Part shown: piece by piece, positions 52,541 through 61,888 of the stretch
Position numbering within the stretch: position 1 is the first letter of the stretch
Layout of the letters: the number at the start of each line of letters is the position of its first letter
Assembly (NCBI RefSeq): GCF_000154725.1
Contig: NZ_DS544873.1
Location: forward strand, 2,251,537-2,315,536
Length of the DNA stretch: 64,000 nt
Direction: 5' to 3'
From: Kordia algicida OT-1
Lineage (GTDB): Bacteria; Bacteroidota; Bacteroidia; Flavobacteriales; Flavobacteriaceae
Program-made: the position numbers and the translations under genes
The notes under the pieces: model-generated
Seen by the model: the letters and a program-made list of their open reading frames with translations, nothing else
What the model was told of the DNA's origin: nothing
Databases searched by the model: none

Positions 52541-53617
52541 TTATTTTAACCGAATTTTTGGATCAAGCCAGCCGTAAATAATATCTACCAATATGTTGAT
52601 GATGACAAACATGCTCGCAATAATTAATACAGAACCCATAATTATAGGCAAATCTTGACTGTTTAATGCGTCTACGATTTCTTTTCCAAGTCCGTTCCAA
52701 CCAAAGATATATTCTACAAAAACAGCGCCTGCCAACATGGAAGCAAACCAACCTGATATTGCTGTTATTACTGGATTCAGCGCGTTTTTGATTGCGTGTT
52801 TTTTTACGATTTGGAATTCACTTAATCCTTTTGCTCTAGCGGTTCGGATATAATCTTGATTGAATACTTCCAACAGCGAGTTTCGCATGAGTTGAATGAC
52901 CACTGCCAACGGACGAATTCCCAGAACAATAGCTGGTAAGATGAGATTTTTCCAGCGAATGCTGATTGATTCGCCAAAATCATCCACTTCATATAAACTT
53001 CCTGTCATGTTTAGGTTTGTGAATTCGTGCAATAAAAAACCAAAAATCCACGCAAATAGAATGGCACTAAAAAACGATGGAACGCTCATTCCTAATGTAC
53101 TGATAATTTGAATGGCTCTATCAATAAATGTGTCTTTGTATAATGCAGAAATAACACCAAAAATGATTCCTAATAACATGGCAATACTAATCGCAGCAAC
53201 TGCTAAAACAATTGTATTTGGCAAGGTTTCTTTGATAACTTGCGATACGGTTTTTCCAGATTTTTGAAACGATTCACGCAAATACGGAAATTTTAAAACT
53301 GTCGTCGTATTTCCTATCGTAAAAAGTTTTACTGCGCTGTATTTGTTTTTGGACAAATAGGTATAATCGCCTTCTTGAGTAGAGTGAAACGACAATGGAA
53401 ATAAGTCATTTAAGTAGTATGCATATTGTGTCAAAATTGGTTTGTCAAAGCCATATTTTTTCTTTACGATCGCAACTTGTTCTTCTGTTTGGTTTTGTCC
53501 AAGCATCATTTTTGCAGGATCGCCAGGTAAGATATTGAACAAGAAAAATATGACCGTAACGACTCCGAAAAGCGTTAGGAATGCATATCCAATTTTATGT
53601 AAAATGTATTTTCCCAA
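52541..53617 (-). CDS. ABC transporter permease (DppB/OppB type)
   Basis: A 358-residue inner-membrane permease. The N-terminal anchor with FLFNILPGDPAKMMLG, the central helices, and the EAA loop RTARAKGLSEFQIVKKHAIKNA are typical of peptide/nickel ABC permeases of DppB type. Its EAA motif contacts the ATPase. A DppC-like partner, ATPases and binding protein are not in the window, so it must rely on genes elsewhere. It overlaps no gene and is followed immediately by the YkuD gene. Confidence 0.88.
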   Translation of the reverse strand: MGKYILHKIGYAFLTLFGVVTVIFFLFNILPGDPAKMMLGQNQTEEQVAIVKKKYGFDKPILTQYAYYLNDLFPLSFHSTQEGDYTYLSKNKYSAVKLFTIGNTTTVLKFPYLRESFQKSGKTVSQVIKETLPNTIVLAVAAISIAMLLGIIFGVISALYKDTFIDRAIQIISTLGMSVPSFFSAILFAWIFGFLLHEFTNLNMTGSLYEVDDFGESISIRWKNLILPAIVLGIRPLAVVIQLMRNSLLEVFNQDYIRTARAKGLSEFQIVKKHAIKNALNPVITAISGWFASMLAGAVFVEYIFGWNGLGKEIVDALNSQDLPIIMGSVLIIASMFVIINILVDIIYGWLDPKIRLK

Positions 53618-53627
53618 AAATAGTTTG

Positions 53628-54731
53628 CTATAGTTTTATTTTATCAAAATCGTTGTGATGTGCTTTGTTGACAATCGTTCCCTTATTGAGTTGCAACACA
53701 CCAGGATTTGATCGGATGATGGTTTTTAGCGCAGTTTCATCCGTAAGGTAAAAATCAAAATTAAACTTCATCAAGTTTGATAAATCTTGCAAATCTTGTG
53801 GATCTGAAGATGATAATCCGATTACTTTGTAACCTGCGTCGATCGCTTTGTCTGTAAAGGTTTTTACTTTTGAGAAACCTACTTCTTCCGCTTTGTCTAA
53901 GTTGTATACAACGACCATGATGAGTTTTTCTTCTGCCATCATCATTTCGGTAACATCGCCATCGTCAAGACTTTCTATAGAGAAATCGTGAATTGGTGGT
54001 TCGTAACCTTCATCCAAAATTTCGCTCGTCACACTTACATACGTTCCACCTTCTACTTCTGGGTAGTTTGCATCTTGCGTTACAATTTCTTTTTCTTCTC
54101 CGTTTACGTTAAAAATCCACTTATATTGAAATACTGGTCGTGGCGCATCTGGCGGAACAGACATTCCTTCCATGATGTTTGCGTTAATTTTATACGGTCT
54201 AAAATCATATACTGGCAAATGATTCAGCACGTGTCTTCCAAAAAGAATACATGCTATAAGACTTACCAACGTGATTCCTAAGTTGATTTTTTTAGGGAAT
54301 AATGGCGGAATGTGCTTGTAACCTAAAATTAGTAATAATGTAAAGAACAGCAATATGATGTCTTTCCAAAAGCTTTGCCAAGGTGTGAGTTTCCAAAAAT
54401 CACCAAAACAGCCACAATCAGTTACTTTGTTGTAATATGCTGAATAAAACGTAAGAAATGTAAAGAACACAATTAGCCCGAGAAGCATTGCCAATACGGG
54501 TTTTGTGTAATATCCGAGAAGAATCATCACACCCAGAATGATTTCTAAAGTCACAATAAATAGTGCAATTCCTAGCGCATACGGAACTAAAAACTCTAGA
54601 TTTAGTACATCTTCTGCAAAATAATCAGTGAGTTTATACGAGAACCCAACGGGATCGTTGAGCTTGATAAATCCTGAAAATATAAATAATCCACCAACAA
54701 AAAGTCGAGGAAGTCCTACTAAGTATTTCAT
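53628..54731 (-). CDS. BT_3928-type DoxX family membrane protein
   Basis: A 367-residue protein. The first 170 residues hold about five helices of DoxX type (LPRLFVGGLFIFSGFIKLND), with a Cys pair in TDCGCFGDFW that resembles the methylamine-utilisation MauE/DoxX redox type. The C-terminal part is exported and resembles a thioredoxin-like domain (MVVVYNLDKAEEVGF, then GYKVIGLSSSDPQDL) without CxxC. It is first in the run to clpS. It is divergent from folP across a 108-base gap. Function unproven; redox or quinone-linked activity is inferred from family. Confidence 0.85.
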   Translation of the reverse strand: MKYLVGLPRLFVGGLFIFSGFIKLNDPVGFSYKLTDYFAEDVLNLEFLVPYALGIALFIVTLEIILGVMILLGYYTKPVLAMLLGLIVFFTFLTFYSAYYNKVTDCGCFGDFWKLTPWQSFWKDIILLFFTLLLILGYKHIPPLFPKKINLGITLVSLIACILFGRHVLNHLPVYDFRPYKINANIMEGMSVPPDAPRPVFQYKWIFNVNGEEKEIVTQDANYPEVEGGTYVSVTSEILDEGYEPPIHDFSIESLDDGDVTEMMMAEEKLIMVVVYNLDKAEEVGFSKVKTFTDKAIDAGYKVIGLSSSDPQDLQDLSNLMKFNFDFYLTDETALKTIIRSNPGVLQLNKGTIVNKAHHNDFDKIKL

Positions 54732-54839
54732 TTGTAATTTAGTTTTATCTTTTTACTGTAAGATTTTATGTAAATTTCGCCTAAAGTTTTCAATTTAAAA
54801 AAAGAAATGGATATAAGTTCATTTTAAAGGTATTTATGT

Positions 54840-55664
54840 ATGCAAAGTATAAATTGTAAAGGGCAATTGGTTTCACTAGAAACACCAAAAGTAATGGGGA
54901 TTTTAAACGTAACGCCCGATTCTTTTTTTGATGGCGGATTGTATAAAGATGCAAAGTCCATTCTGACGAAAGTCGAAAAAATGGTAACCGACGGCGCAAC
55001 GTTTATCGATATTGGTGCGTATAGTTCGCGACCAAACGCGCCACATGTTTCCGAAGAAGAAGAAAAACAACGCTTACTTCCTATTGTAAAATTGGTTTTG
55101 GAAAAATTTCCTGAAACCTTGATTTCTGTAGATACGTTTCGTAGTGAAATTGCCAAAGAAGCCATTGCCATTGGTGCCGCAATGGTCAATGATATTTCTG
55201 CGGGAAATTTAGACGATAAAATGATGGAAACCGTTGGAAAACTTAGTGTTCCGTATATGATGATGCACATGCAAGGAACGCCAAAAACGATGCAGCAAAA
55301 CCCGTCGTATGACGATGTGATGAAAGATATTATTAAGGAATTATCTGCAAAAGTTGCCTTGGCGAAATCACACAAAATTAACGATATCATTGTTGATCCT
55401 GGTTTTGGCTTTGGAAAAACTATTGCACATAATTATACGATTTTAAAACAATTGCGACTGTTTGAAATGCTTGATTGCCCAATTTTGGCAGGAGTTTCCC
55501 GAAAATCTATGATTTATAAAGTATTGGAAACTTCTCCACAGGAAGCGCTCAACGGAACTTCTGTGTTACATACCATTGCTTTGCAAAATGGCGCGACTAT
55601 TTTACGAGTTCATGATGTAAAAGAAGCGGTAGAATGTGTGAAATTGGTGGAAATGATTAGATAA
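54840..55664 (+). CDS. folP: Dihydropteroate synthase
   Basis: Condenses p-aminobenzoate with dihydropterin pyrophosphate in folate synthesis; the target of sulfonamides. The 274-residue barrel has GILNVTPDSFFDGG near 20-33, DIGAYSSRP for pterin binding, and the later loop GFGFGKTIAHN. It starts MQSINCKGQLVSLETP. It is divergent from the DoxX-type gene, an arrangement common in Flavobacteriaceae, and followed by two heptamer arrays. Confidence 0.95.
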   Translation: MQSINCKGQLVSLETPKVMGILNVTPDSFFDGGLYKDAKSILTKVEKMVTDGATFIDIGAYSSRPNAPHVSEEEEKQRLLPIVKLVLEKFPETLISVDTFRSEIAKEAIAIGAAMVNDISAGNLDDKMMETVGKLSVPYMMMHMQGTPKTMQQNPSYDDVMKDIIKELSAKVALAKSHKINDIIVDPGFGFGKTIAHNYTILKQLRLFEMLDCPILAGVSRKSMIYKVLETSPQEALNGTSVLHTIALQNGATILRVHDVKEAVECVKLVEMIR

Positions 55665-55763
55665 GTTGTGGGTTGTGAGTTGTGGGTTGTGAGTTGTGGG
55701 TTGTGAGTTGTGAGTTGTGTGTTGTGTGTTGTGTGTTGTGTGTTGTGTGTTGTGTGTTGTGAG
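55665..55763. repeat. Tandem array of a GTTGTGN heptamer
   Basis: Right after the folP stop a seven-base unit GTTGTGG/GTTGTGA/GTTGTGT repeats about fourteen times. The variants are ordered: G and A units alternate first, then T units run together. Such short arrays commonly change copy number by slippage. There is no coding use. Confidence 0.85.
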
Positions 55764-55821
55764 TTTGTAAAACTATATTTTTCAATTTAAAATTCAACAT
55801 TCATAATTTAACATTTTAACT

Positions 55822-55936
55822 TCGTTATTCGTTATTCGTTATTCGTTATTCGTTATTCGTTATTTGTTATTCGTTATTTGTTATTCGTTATTTGTTATTC
55901 GTTATTTGTTTACGCTGAGCCTGTCGAAGCGTTATT
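55822..55936. repeat. Tandem array of a CGTTATT/TGTTATT heptamer, with dispersed repeat
   Basis: A second seven-base unit (GTTATTC, later alternating with GTTATTT) repeats about twelve times at 55822-55908. It is followed by TACGCTGAGCCTGTCGAAGC, the reverse form of a dispersed repeat, and one more GTTATTTG. The gene-free stretch continues to 56137 with no other feature except the TTG start of cdaA. Confidence 0.85.
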
Positions 55937-56137
55937 TGTAATTTGAGATTTCAAATATCACTTAGAAACTGACTAACACCTAAGTCCTAAAACCTAATCC
56001 CTGATTTTATTTTTAAAAACTTCAAATATTACATAGAACGCTACTTAAACCTCATTCCTCAAACCAAAAAAAACAAGTTTTACACCAACCTTCTATTATA
56101 TTTATTATTTTTACTCAAATTGTTCACCTAACTGACT

Positions 56138-56920
56138 TTGGATTTTATAGGTTTTTTAAATTTTGGATTGCTAGACTTCATCGAAATTATTCTCGTTGCA
56201 GTACTTTTGTATTATATATACAAGCTTGTACGAGGAACTGCCGCTATCAATATTTTTATCGGAATCGTTATTATTTTCATTATCTGGAAAGTGACCGAAG
56301 CGCTTGACATGAAAGTCTTGAGCAATATTTTTGGCGGATTTATTAATGTTGGAATTATTGCTTTGTTTATCGTTTTTCAACAAGAAATTCGAAAGTTTTT
56401 ACTGATGATAGGTTCTACTAATTTTGCAACAAAACGTAGTTTTATAAAACATTTTAAGTTTTTAAAGCAAGAAGCCAATACAGAAACAGATGTGCAAGCT
56501 ATTGTCTCCGCTTGTGAAAAAATGTCTGCCACAAAAACGGGTGCAATTATTGTGATTGAGCGTAACAATTCATTAGATTTTGTCAAAAATTCTGGAGATA
56601 CGATGGGAATGGATATCAATGTACCAACGCTAGAAAGTATCTTCTTTAAAAACAGTCCGTTGCATGATGGAGCCATTATTGTTGAAGGCAATCGTGTGAC
56701 TGCCACACGTGTAATTTTACCAGTTTCAAAAGAACCAACCATTCCGCAACGATTTGGATTACGTCATAGAGCTGCTGTCGGAATTACCGAAAAAACAGAC
56801 GCTTTAGTGCTGGTAGTTTCAGAAGAAACCGGACAAATTTCGTATATCCGAGATGGCGAGTTCATCTTGTATGAAGACCTTGCCATGCTTCAGGAAATGC
56901 TTCAAAATGATTTAAGTTAA
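56138..56920 (+). CDS. cdaA: Diadenylate cyclase CdaA
   Basis: Makes cyclic di-AMP from two ATP at the inner membrane. The 260-residue protein has three N-terminal helices (about 10-90), then a coiled linker and the DAC domain with DGA (177-179) and RHR (209-211), the two catalytic motifs, and the SEETG end. The frame has no ATG before residue 58; the TTG at 56138 gives MDFIGFLNFGLLDFIE, which fits the family N-terminus, and a stop lies nine bases upstream. A TTG start is therefore almost forced. The YwqK gene follows after 15 bases. Confidence 0.92.
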   Translation: MDFIGFLNFGLLDFIEIILVAVLLYYIYKLVRGTAAINIFIGIVIIFIIWKVTEALDMKVLSNIFGGFINVGIIALFIVFQQEIRKFLLMIGSTNFATKRSFIKHFKFLKQEANTETDVQAIVSACEKMSATKTGAIIVIERNNSLDFVKNSGDTMGMDINVPTLESIFFKNSPLHDGAIIVEGNRVTATRVILPVSKEPTIPQRFGLRHRAAVGITEKTDALVLVVSEETGQISYIRDGEFILYEDLAMLQEMLQNDLS

Positions 56921-56935
56921 TACATCAAATACCTT

Positions 56936-58333
56936 ATGAAATTAAAATTTACACTACTACTTTTTGTATTTAGTACAGTATTGTTTGCACAAACTACCAA
57001 ACAGCAAATTTATGATGAAATGATGGCGTATGGCAAACAGGAATTTTTAAAAAAAGTTGCTGAGATTGGAAATGGTAAGTATGAAAAACGATTCTACAAT
57101 GCTAAAAATTTAGAGTTTTCTTATACGGTAAAAAACGGGAAACTGAATGGTGCTTTTACACAATATTTTAAAAACGGAAATATTTACATACAAGGTTTTT
57201 ATAAAGACAATTCATTGGATGGAAAATTCATCAAATACTACAAAAATAAGCAAGCGGAATCTATATTTCACTTTGATGAAGACAAGTTGCTTCCAGGCAT
57301 AGAAGTTTTTTATGAAAACGGAAAGCCGAAAGTAACAGAAACGTTTGACGAAACTAGAAAACTCCGAATTGGAAAGGAATTTTACAAAAACGGAAAGTTG
57401 CGATCTTTGCTTGAATATGTGATGAGCGACGATAATTTGATAAGTGGTACTCAGGAACGATTCTACGAAAGTGGAAAAATTAAATCGAGAAAAACGTTAA
57501 AAAACAGCAAACCTGTTGGAAAGAAAGAAGAATTCCGCGAAGACGGAAAGTTAGAGGAAATTACAAATTATAATGACAAAGGAGAAAAACACGGTGTTTC
57601 GCAAAGATATTATGAAAACGGAAAGCTTCAACGTGAAGAAAATTATGTAAATGGCAAGCAACAAGGTGTTGAAAAAGCATACTTCGAAAATGGAACGTTA
57701 CGAGAAGAAGTTATCTATGATACGGATGGAAATTACGACGGAAAACATGTTCGATATTATAAAAATGGAAAAGTACGCAACATAACTAATTATAAAAATG
57801 ACGAACAACATGGTGAAGAAAAGTACTATCATGAAAATGGAAAAGTTTCCATGTCTGGAATGTACAAGAATGGTGAATCTGTCGGAGAACACATTACCTA
57901 CAGAGAAGATGGCACTGTAAAAAATATTATTGTTTATAATGATGAAGGAGAAGATATTGAATACAGAGATTTTGACGAAAATGGAACGCTGATTAAATCA
58001 ATGATTGAAATTGACGAAACGCATACTGTTTTTAAAGAGTTTTTCTCAAATGGAAAATTAAAATTAGTTGAAAATCATCGATATAATAAAAAAAATGGCG
58101 AAAAGATTACCTATTTTGATAACGGACAATTGCGTCAAAAGTTAATTTACAACAAAGGAAAATTGGTTGAAAATGTTGCCTGTTTTGATAGAAGCGGAAA
58201 AAAAATAAACAACGGAGATTTTGCCAATGGAAACGGTTTGGTAAAGTTTTATAATGCCGATGGAAAACTATACAAGGAAGCAATTTATAAAAACGGGCTT
58301 ATTGATGATGTGACCAATTATGATGTCGATTGA
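56936..58333 (+). CDS. Exported YwqK/MORN-variant repeat protein
   Basis: A 465-residue protein with a signal peptide (about 1-18). The mature part is built almost wholly of MORN-variant repeats of about 22-24 residues with the core (F/Y)-Y-x-N-G-K (FYENGKPKVTETF, RYYENGKLQREENY, KYYHENGKVSMSGM). YwqK-type proteins are sometimes labelled antitoxins; the long exported form in Bacteroidota more likely is a surface scaffold. It lies 15 bases after cdaA and may share its message. Confidence 0.85.
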   Translation: MKLKFTLLLFVFSTVLFAQTTKQQIYDEMMAYGKQEFLKKVAEIGNGKYEKRFYNAKNLEFSYTVKNGKLNGAFTQYFKNGNIYIQGFYKDNSLDGKFIKYYKNKQAESIFHFDEDKLLPGIEVFYENGKPKVTETFDETRKLRIGKEFYKNGKLRSLLEYVMSDDNLISGTQERFYESGKIKSRKTLKNSKPVGKKEEFREDGKLEEITNYNDKGEKHGVSQRYYENGKLQREENYVNGKQQGVEKAYFENGTLREEVIYDTDGNYDGKHVRYYKNGKVRNITNYKNDEQHGEEKYYHENGKVSMSGMYKNGESVGEHITYREDGTVKNIIVYNDEGEDIEYRDFDENGTLIKSMIEIDETHTVFKEFFSNGKLKLVENHRYNKKNGEKITYFDNGQLRQKLIYNKGKLVENVACFDRSGKKINNGDFANGNGLVKFYNADGKLYKEAIYKNGLIDDVTNYDVD

Positions 58334-58406
58334 TGCAACTGGGTAACATTATTAAAAAAGCATCACTTTTTAGAAAATAAACAGATTTCCCTTAAATAAT
58401 CAAGCT

Positions 58407-59231
58407 ATGCACTGCAAAAACTGTGAATATTCGCTGGAAACTTCCCATAAATTTTGTGCCAATTGCGGTGCAAAAATAATTCATAATAGACTGACACTTA
58501 AAAGTCTTTGGAATGATTTTTCTGAACGTTTTCTGAATTATGACAACACATTGTTTAAAACAGTTCGACATATGTTTTCGCAACCCGAAGTTGTGATTGA
58601 AAGTTATATTAACGGAACTCGAAAAAGATATTTAAACGTTTTTAATTATTTTGCATTAGCTATCACCATCACTGGATTTTTTACATTTTTCTTCTTAAAA
58701 TTCTATCCTGAAATTTTTACGGAAGCGATGGATTTTATGAACAGTTCACAGCAATCTGAACAACAACGAAAAATGTTTTCCAACTTCATGTCTGGAATTT
58801 TTGACTATCAATCATTAATGTACTTTTTAATGATTCCTTTGTTGGCATTAATTTCTAAAATTGTATTTCACAATTATAAAAAATACAATTACACCGAACA
58901 TGCTGTCATCTATTTATATGCCTATTCGCATACGGTCGTATTGATTAATGTTATATACTTATTTTGCATCATTGTATACAATCCGCTTTTAAGTTACATT
59001 ACACTGCTCTCAATTCCTTTAAGTGTTTTGTATGTGGCGTATGTTTTAAAACGTTTGTATCGATTAAGTTTTAAAAAGATCGTTTTAAAAACACTTTTGT
59101 TTATTGGTGTTGGATTGCTCTTTTATATCGTAATTACCATCATCATCGGAATCATTATGATAATCGTGATGTTTCTTGATGGAAGTTTTATGGAAATGGT
59201 AGAAGAACAACGACGATTGAAAGGAAAGTAA
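58407..59231 (+). CDS. DUF3667 domain-containing membrane protein
   Basis: A 274-residue protein. An N-terminal zinc ribbon (HCKNCEYSLETSHKFCANCG) is followed by the DUF3667 signature (SERFLNYDNTLFKTVRHMF, then ESYINGTRKRYLNVFNYF), and then five helices. A membrane role with the ribbon in the cytoplasm is likely; no biochemical function is known. It follows the YwqK-type gene after 73 bases and converges on the ABC exporter gene. Confidence 0.88.
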   Translation: MHCKNCEYSLETSHKFCANCGAKIIHNRLTLKSLWNDFSERFLNYDNTLFKTVRHMFSQPEVVIESYINGTRKRYLNVFNYFALAITITGFFTFFFLKFYPEIFTEAMDFMNSSQQSEQQRKMFSNFMSGIFDYQSLMYFLMIPLLALISKIVFHNYKKYNYTEHAVIYLYAYSHTVVLINVIYLFCIIVYNPLLSYITLLSIPLSVLYVAYVLKRLYRLSFKKIVLKTLLFIGVGLLFYIVITIIIGIIMIIVMFLDGSFMEMVEEQRRLKGK

Positions 59232-59244
59232 TCTCTTTTAAAAA

Positions 59245-61011
59245 TTATGCTGTTTCCTGCTGAATAAACTGTACTTCGTATAAATTTTTGTAATATCCGT
59301 TTTCTATTTGGAGTAATTCGTCGTGCGAACCTTGCTCTACAATATTTCCTGCGTCCATCACAATAATCGTATCTGCTTTTTTGATCGTTGCCAATCGGTG
59401 TGCGATTACGATAGAAGTTCTTCCTTTGGTAATAGTATCTGTAGCATTTTGAATGAGTTGTTCTGAATATGAATCTACCGAAGAAGTCGCTTCATCCAAA
59501 ATTAAAATCCGAGGATTTGTCACATATGCACGTAAAAACGAAATTAGTTGTCGCTGTCCTGAAGAAAGCATGCCGCCACGTTCTTTTACGTTGTATTCGT
59601 AGTTATTGGGCAAACTCATGATAAAATTGTGTACGCCAATTTGTTTAGCAGCTTCTTCTACAGTTTCACGTGTAATATTAGGGTTTTGTAAGGTAATATT
59701 ATTCAGAATCGTATCTGCAAATAAAAATACATCTTGCAATACAACAGCTATTTTTGAGCGCAATGCCGCAAGTTTTACATCTTTAATGTCAATTCCGTCG
59801 ATCGTGATTTTTCCTGAGTCAATTTCGTAAAAACGATTTAACAGGTTGATTATCGTAGATTTTCCTGCTCCAGTTGCACCCACAATAGCAACCGTTTGTC
59901 CTTGTTTTACATCAAAGGAAATTCCGTGCAACACTTCTTCATCTTCTACATAAGAAAAGCGTACGTCTTTAAAAGCTAAGTTTCCTTGGATGTCTAAAGA
60001 AGTCATTTTTCCGTTGTCATCAATAGAACTTTCTGTATCTAAAATGGTAAAAACACGTCCTGCAGCCACCATTCCCATTTGTAAGGTGTTGAATTTATCT
60101 GCAATTTGTCGCAATGGTCTGAACAGCATTCCAATCATCATAATAAATGCCAAAATAGAACCTAAATCTACAGAAGCGTTGGTTGCAGACATCAATCCGC
60201 CATACCAAACAATCAATCCGATGGCGACAGAATTTGCCAAATCGGGAATTGGAAAAAAGATAGAGTTATACCAAATGGTTTTTAACCAACCTTTTTTGTG
60301 CTTTTCGTTGATTTCTTTAAAGTTGCTATATTCTGTTTTTTCTCTTGAAAATAATTGTACGATTTTCATTCCTGTGACACGTTCTTGCACGAAGGAATTT
60401 AAGTTTGAAATTTGTGTACGCACTTCTTCAAAGGCAGATTTCATGGCTTTTTGAAATACACGTGTTGCATAGATTATCAATGGAAGAATTGCAAATACAA
60501 TCAGTGACAATTTCCAACTTATAAACAGCATTACAACTATCACGACAAGCATTTTTAACAAATCGGCAATAATGACAAATAATCCTTGACTAAAGATACT
60601 AGCAATGGTTTCAATATCGCTTACAGCTCTGGTGACCAAGCGCCCAACCGAAGATTTATCGTAATACGCCATTTTGAATTGCAACATGTGATGAAACAAT
60701 TTTTGTCGAATGTCTTTTATAATGCTTTGTCCGAGCCAGTTTGCATAAAATACAAATAGAAACTGGAAAACAACTTCAAGCACCAAAACGCCAAGCATGA
60801 AAAGAATGTATACTAACAAACCAGGTTCGTCTTTGGTAACGATATAATCATCAACCGTAATTTTTAGTAAAATTGGGCGTGCAACGGCAAATACAGACAA
60901 GAGAATTGCTGCAATTGCTACAAAAAATAAGGTAATTAGGTACGGATTTGTATAGGTTAATAATCTTCTAAAAAGACCAATATCAAATACTTTTCCTGTT
61001 ACTTTAGCCAT
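59245..61011 (-). CDS. ABC exporter, fused permease and ATPase
   Basis: A 588-residue half-transporter working as homodimer or heterodimer. Six membrane helices fill residues about 20-315, and the ATPase follows with Walker A GATGAGKST, signature LSSGQRQL (a change from LSGGQ), Walker B ILILDEATSSVD and the IAHRLATI switch. It is like MsbA/MdlB multidrug or lipid exporters. The N-terminus overlaps the end of truA by eight bases on the same strand. The S in LSSGQ is common in one half of heterodimeric exporters. Confidence 0.9.
   Translation of the reverse strand: MAKVTGKVFDIGLFRRLLTYTNPYLITLFFVAIAAILLSVFAVARPILLKITVDDYIVTKDEPGLLVYILFMLGVLVLEVVFQFLFVFYANWLGQSIIKDIRQKLFHHMLQFKMAYYDKSSVGRLVTRAVSDIETIASIFSQGLFVIIADLLKMLVVIVVMLFISWKLSLIVFAILPLIIYATRVFQKAMKSAFEEVRTQISNLNSFVQERVTGMKIVQLFSREKTEYSNFKEINEKHKKGWLKTIWYNSIFFPIPDLANSVAIGLIVWYGGLMSATNASVDLGSILAFIMMIGMLFRPLRQIADKFNTLQMGMVAAGRVFTILDTESSIDDNGKMTSLDIQGNLAFKDVRFSYVEDEEVLHGISFDVKQGQTVAIVGATGAGKSTIINLLNRFYEIDSGKITIDGIDIKDVKLAALRSKIAVVLQDVFLFADTILNNITLQNPNITRETVEEAAKQIGVHNFIMSLPNNYEYNVKERGGMLSSGQRQLISFLRAYVTNPRILILDEATSSVDSYSEQLIQNATDTITKGRTSIVIAHRLATIKKADTIIVMDAGNIVEQGSHDELLQIENGYYKNLYEVQFIQQETA
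59662..59677 (+). promoter_or_regulatory. Weak parS-like site within the ABC exporter gene
   Basis: AGTTTCACGTGTAATA matches the parS consensus TGTTNCACGTGAAACA at 13 of 16 positions, including the central TTTCACGTG. It lies in the ATPase part of the exporter gene, 54 kb from parAB. Chance match is likely; a real parS would usually match at 15 or 16 positions. Confidence 0.2.
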
Positions 61012-61756
61012 GTGTTGTAAATGTTTCTGCGGGATAGGTCACAGCCGTCAAATATAACGCTTTTCCTGGTACCGAAGTTCCTGCTTTGTTTCGATCTCTC
61101 GATGCTATGATTTCTTTAAATCCTTCAATAGATAATTTTCCCAATCCAACTTCTAATAGTGTTCCTACAATAGCGCGCACCATGTTTCTCAAGAAGCGAT
61201 CGGCACGAATGGTAAACACTAATAATTCTCCTTTTTGTTCCCAAACCGCTTTTTCTAATTGACAGATATAGGTTTTTACATCTGTATGTGTTTTTGAAAA
61301 ACATTTAAAATCTTGATAATTAAATAGTTTTTTCGCTGCTTTGTTCATCAAATCCACATCGAGTTTTTTGTAAACCGTATGCGCCGATTGTGTGTAAAAC
61401 GGATTCTTCTCTGAAACAATCCAATATTCATAGGTTCTTCCTGTAGCGTCAAATCGCGCGTGCGCATCTTCTTTTACTGTGTGAATTTGCTGAATTGCCA
61501 CATCTTTTGGTAAAAATGAATTCAATTTGAATGTCAGTTCTGCACGATTGAACACGACGTCTGTATCAAAATGCGCATACATTTGTTTGGCATGCACACC
61601 AGCGTCAGTACGTCCTGCACCCACTATCGCAATGTTTGATCGCAATAAGATAGATAAAGCTTTTTCGATAACTTCTTGTACAGAAATAGCGTTTGGCTGA
61701 TTTTGCCAACCGTGATATTTTTCGCCATTATAAGAAAGTTCAATGAAGTATCTCAA
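61004..61756 (-). CDS. truA: tRNA pseudouridine(38-40) synthase
   Basis: Isomerises uridine at positions 38-40 in the tRNA anticodon arm. The 250-residue protein has the catalytic D51 in GRTDAGVHA, YNGEKYHGWQNQ at the start, and the RADRFLRNMVRAIVG segment of the active site. Overlaps the ABC exporter gene by eight bases, so they are co-transcribed. It is divergent from the phosphodiesterase gene across 130 bases. Confidence 0.95.
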   Translation of the reverse strand: MRYFIELSYNGEKYHGWQNQPNAISVQEVIEKALSILLRSNIAIVGAGRTDAGVHAKQMYAHFDTDVVFNRAELTFKLNSFLPKDVAIQQIHTVKEDAHARFDATGRTYEYWIVSEKNPFYTQSAHTVYKKLDVDLMNKAAKKLFNYQDFKCFSKTHTDVKTYICQLEKAVWEQKGELLVFTIRADRFLRNMVRAIVGTLLEVGLGKLSIEGFKEIIASRDRNKAGTSVPGKALYLTAVTYPAETFTTHG

Positions 61757-61888
61757 GGTAATTTTGCTACTTTTGTTTCAGACTCACAAAGATAAGTTTT
61801 AATTCATTATTTTACGGGAATTCACAATTATTTAGCAAAGTTTAAAGATGAATTACTTCCAAATAACACAAGTTACCTTAATGGTTTT

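Noticed and set aside
55665..55936. The heptamer arrays as a CRISPR array
   Set aside because: The units are seven bases long with no spacers and no cas genes are present.
56936..58333. A toxin-antitoxin role for the YwqK-type protein
   Set aside because: It has a signal peptide and about eighteen MORN-variant repeats, and no toxin gene adjoins it.
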